Assembly: GCA_017849315.1 (NCBI GenBank)
Contig: JAFIHQ010000044.1
Span: 1-14,062 of the forward strand
DNA: 14,062 bases
DNA from: Treponema sp.
GTDB lineage: Bacteria > Spirochaetota > Spirochaetia > Treponematales > Rectinemataceae
Direction: 5' to 3'
The notes below the pieces were generated by a model. That model saw nothing but the letters and a program-made list of their open reading frames with translations, did not search any database and had not been told where the DNA came from. Positions 12,820-14,062 of the stretch are shown one piece after another. The first letter of the stretch is position 1. Each line of letters opens with the position of its first letter. The translations under genes and the position numbers were made by a program.

Positions 12820-12893
12820 GGGCGGTTAGCTCAGTTGGTTAGAGCACCAGTATGACACGCTGGGGGTCACAAGTTCGACTCTTGTATCGCCCA
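12820..12893 (+). tRNA. tRNA-Val (anticodon GAC)
   Basis: A full cloverleaf of 74 nt. Acceptor GGGCGGT pairs with ATCGCCC (12886-12892) with one G-T; D-arm GCTC...GAGC; anticodon stem CCAGT/GCTGG around loop ATGACAC, giving anticodon GAC (Val, codon GUC); T-arm ACAAG-TTCGACT-CTTGT. The discriminator is A. The 3' CCA is not encoded and must be added by the tRNA nucleotidyltransferase. Co-transcribed with tRNA-Phe, 6 nt downstream. Confidence 0.96.
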
Positions 12894-12899
12894 ACACCA

Positions 12900-12972
12900 G
12901 CCGCTGTAGCTCAGTTGGTAGAGCAATGGACTGAAAATCCATGTGTCACCAGTTCAATTCTGGTCGGCGGCA
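12900..12972 (+). tRNA. tRNA-Phe (anticodon GAA)
   Basis: A full cloverleaf of 73 nt. Acceptor GCCGCTG pairs with CGGCGGC (12965-12971, one T-G); D-arm GCTC...GAGC; anticodon stem ATGGA/TCCAT around loop CTGAAAA, giving anticodon GAA (Phe); T-arm ACCAG-TTCAATT-CTGGT. Discriminator A; CCA not encoded (AAAA follows). No clear terminator is visible after it. Confidence 0.96.
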
Positions 12973-13084
12973 AAAAATCGAAATAGGCGTGTGAGCCAAG
13001 GCATGCTGCCATTCACCCACATTCACCCAAGATCACGCTGAATTATGTCAAATTTATCCTTCGACTTGTCCATTTTGATTTAGG

Positions 13085-13115
13085 CTCTAGTTTCCGCTGC
13101 CTCTAGTTTCCGCTG
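13085..13115 (+). repeat. 16-bp tandem duplication downstream of the tRNAs
   Basis: CTCTAGTTTCCGCTGC (13085-13100) is followed at once by a second copy (13101-13115, last base differs). A second small duplication, ATTCACCCA twice in a row, lies nearby at about 13012-13030. The 205-bp gap between tRNA-Phe and the second RHH-PIN module thus contains two short tandem duplications and the module's promoter. Confidence 0.85.
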
Positions 13116-13128
13116 TATCGTAATTGCC

Positions 13129-13166
13129 TTGACTTACACGTGTAATATTTTTAAAATACACGTATA
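13129..13166 (+). promoter_or_regulatory. Promoter with paired operators of the second RHH-PIN module
   Basis: TTGACT (13129-13134), 17-bp spacer, TAAAAT (13152-13157). TACACGTGTA (13135-13144) is a perfect 10-bp palindrome inside the spacer, and a one-mismatch copy TACACGTATA (13157-13166) begins 22 bp later, overlapping the end of the -10 box. Two sites two helical turns apart are what cooperative ribbon-helix-helix dimers use. The first module's control region has the same ACGTATA core twice. Confidence 0.78.
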
Positions 13167-13177
13167 GAGGTGACGCA

Positions 13178-13438
13178 ATGGTGGCGAAATTGACATTGAC
13201 AATCGACAAGGACGTTGTAGACAAAGCCAAAAAGTATGCAAAAAGGAAGAACAGGAGTGTCTCAAAACTCGTCGAAGAGTATCTCAACACTGTGTCTACT
13301 TCCGAAAGCCTAAGTGCCGTACCTGATTCCATCGTCGGAGATATCACTGACCAAATTACCGGTATGTTCAGGAACGATTACCAAGGTCAGGAATATCAGA
13401 ATCTTCTCGAAGACGCACTCATCGAGAAGAATCTATGA
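13178..13438 (+). CDS. Ribbon-helix-helix antitoxin (DUF6364-like), module 2
   Basis: An 86-residue protein opening KLTLTIDKDVVDKAKKYA then RSVSKLVEEYL: strand at about 4-9, helix A about 11-24, helix B about 27-38, as in module 1. The C-terminal part (SIVGDITDQITGMF, then QEYQNLLEDALIEKNL) is the expected toxin-binding tail. It should neutralise the PIN toxin and repress the promoter through the paired TACACGTRTA sites. GAGGTGA (13167-13173) precedes ATG 13178 by 4 bases. The stop overlaps the toxin start (ATGA at 13435-13438). It is paralogous to the module 1 antitoxin but clearly diverged in the tail, so cross-neutralisation is not expected. Confidence 0.86.
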   Translation: MVAKLTLTIDKDVVDKAKKYAKRKNRSVSKLVEEYLNTVSTSESLSAVPDSIVGDITDQITGMFRNDYQGQEYQNLLEDALIEKNL

Positions 13439-13869
13439 TAAAGAGAGTGTTCCTGGATTCTGACGTCATACTGGATGTTGCAACGGGCCGAGAGCCTTTC
13501 GTCAAGGGAAGTAGGGCGGTTTTGGCAAGCATAGAAAATGGTCAGGCATTGGGTTTTATATCGTCTACATCTGTCACCAATATCTATTATGTCCTTAGAA
13601 AGATAAGCAATGGCACGAAGGCAAGGGCTTTCATTGAACAGGTGCTCAAGTTTCTGGTTGTACTACCGGTGACCCACGAGGAGATTGTACAGGCGCTCAG
13701 GAGCGATTTCCCGGATTTTGAGGATGCGGTTCAACACCAATGCGCCTTCGGGAACGCGTGCGAATTTATCGTCACACGGAATGTCGAGGATTATAAAAAC
13801 TCGAAATTGTTGGTCTATACTCCCAAGGAATTTGTCGCCTTGCTTGGCGTGACACACGAGGCGCCGTGA
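13435..13869 (+). CDS. PIN-domain ribonuclease toxin (VapC-like), module 2
   Basis: A 144-residue PIN protein with intact acidic centre: FLDSDVILDV gives Asp8, Asp10 and Asp14; SDFPDFEDAVQ gives Asp94, Glu96 and Asp97; VTRNVEDYKNS is the last block. It shares the layout of the module 1 toxin (REPF at 19-22, IYYVLRK at 50-56, matching FYILRK) and both are of nearly equal length, so the two modules are paralogues. Expected to be an Mg2+-dependent RNase held inactive by the upstream antitoxin. ATGA overlap with the antitoxin and no separate ribosome-binding site indicate coupling. RNA target unknown. Confidence 0.88.
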   Translation: MIKRVFLDSDVILDVATGREPFVKGSRAVLASIENGQALGFISSTSVTNIYYVLRKISNGTKARAFIEQVLKFLVVLPVTHEEIVQALRSDFPDFEDAVQHQCAFGNACEFIVTRNVEDYKNSKLLVYTPKEFVALLGVTHEAP

Positions 13870-13984
13870 CGTGGCAGATCAAACGCTCCGTGTCACAAGT
13901 CGCCTGACTTCAAAAGCGCTATATTCCAGGGGTGTTTTCGTGCTATGGTAAGCCTTGAGGACATTCCCCCTTAAGGAGCGAAGC

Positions 13985-14062
13985 ATGAAGGTGCTAGTAA
14001 TCGGCGGGGCCGGCTATATTGGCAGCCATGTGGCCCGGCTTTTTGCCGATCGTGGCCACAAG
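13985..14062 (+). CDS. galE: UDP-glucose 4-epimerase, N-terminus only (3' partial)
   Basis: Only the first 26 residues are in the window: MKVLVIGGAGYIGSHVARLF and a few more. GGAGYIGSH is the NAD-binding Rossmann motif of GalE-type extended short-chain dehydrogenases. AAGGAG (13973-13978) precedes ATG 13985 by 6 bases. GalE is the best match for this exact opening, but related NDP-sugar epimerases or dehydratases cannot be excluded from so short a piece. Confidence 0.72.
   Translation, partial: MKVLVIGGAGYIGSHVARLFADRGHK

Noticed and set aside
1..14062. CRISPR array or insertion sequence
   Set aside because: No regularly spaced repeats with unique spacers and no transposase-like protein were seen; all repeats found are short tandem duplications.

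Overview
The window reads as bacterial chromosome with a mid-to-high G+C content. The gene families (selenium-dependent molybdenum hydroxylase accessory genes, a CUT1 sugar ABC transporter lacking its own ATPase, several ribbon-helix-helix/PIN and other toxin-antitoxin modules, tRNA genes without encoded CCA) and the protein style fit a spirochaete of the Treponema/Rectinema type. That assignment is inference from family resemblance; no rRNA or other decisive marker is present.

Layout. (1) 1-1941: the 3' part of a YqeB-type selenium accessory gene, overlapping by ATGA a class V aminotransferase/cysteine desulfurase-like gene that carries unusual low-complexity inserts. (2) 2016-7112: a sugar-uptake locus made of an IclR regulator, a consensus sigma70 promoter followed by a perfect palindrome, two CUT1 permeases, a periplasmic binding protein and a cytoplasmic sialidase-fold (BNR) protein. 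It converges with a dihydrodipicolinate-synthase-family aldolase/lyase gene on the minus strand (7208-8098). (3) 8099-10515: a toxin-antitoxin 'graveyard': a MazF toxin whose antitoxin reading frame appears shifted, a HicB antitoxin pseudogene with two in-frame stops, an intact RHH-PIN pair, and a 46-codon antitoxin remnant made of the two ends of a longer protein. (4) 10508-12684: selD, a DUF3343 putative Se/S carrier and yedF. (5) 12733-12972: a strong promoter and tRNA-Val(GAC)-tRNA-Phe(GAA). (6) 13129-13869: a second RHH-PIN pair whose promoter resembles the first. (7) 13985-end: the start of galE.

How they fit. SelD makes selenophosphate; YedF, the DUF3343 protein, YqeB and the EF2568-type desulfurase family are the accessory set associated with labile selenium in molybdenum hydroxylases. 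In this window the set is in two blocks separated by about 8.5 kb of sugar-catabolic and toxin-antitoxin DNA. The sugar locus looks like an IclR-controlled scavenging unit for an unidentified (probably acidic or modified) sugar. The most distinctive region is 10271-10515, where a promoter with operator-like palindromes and a collapsed antitoxin ORF now lead directly into selD.
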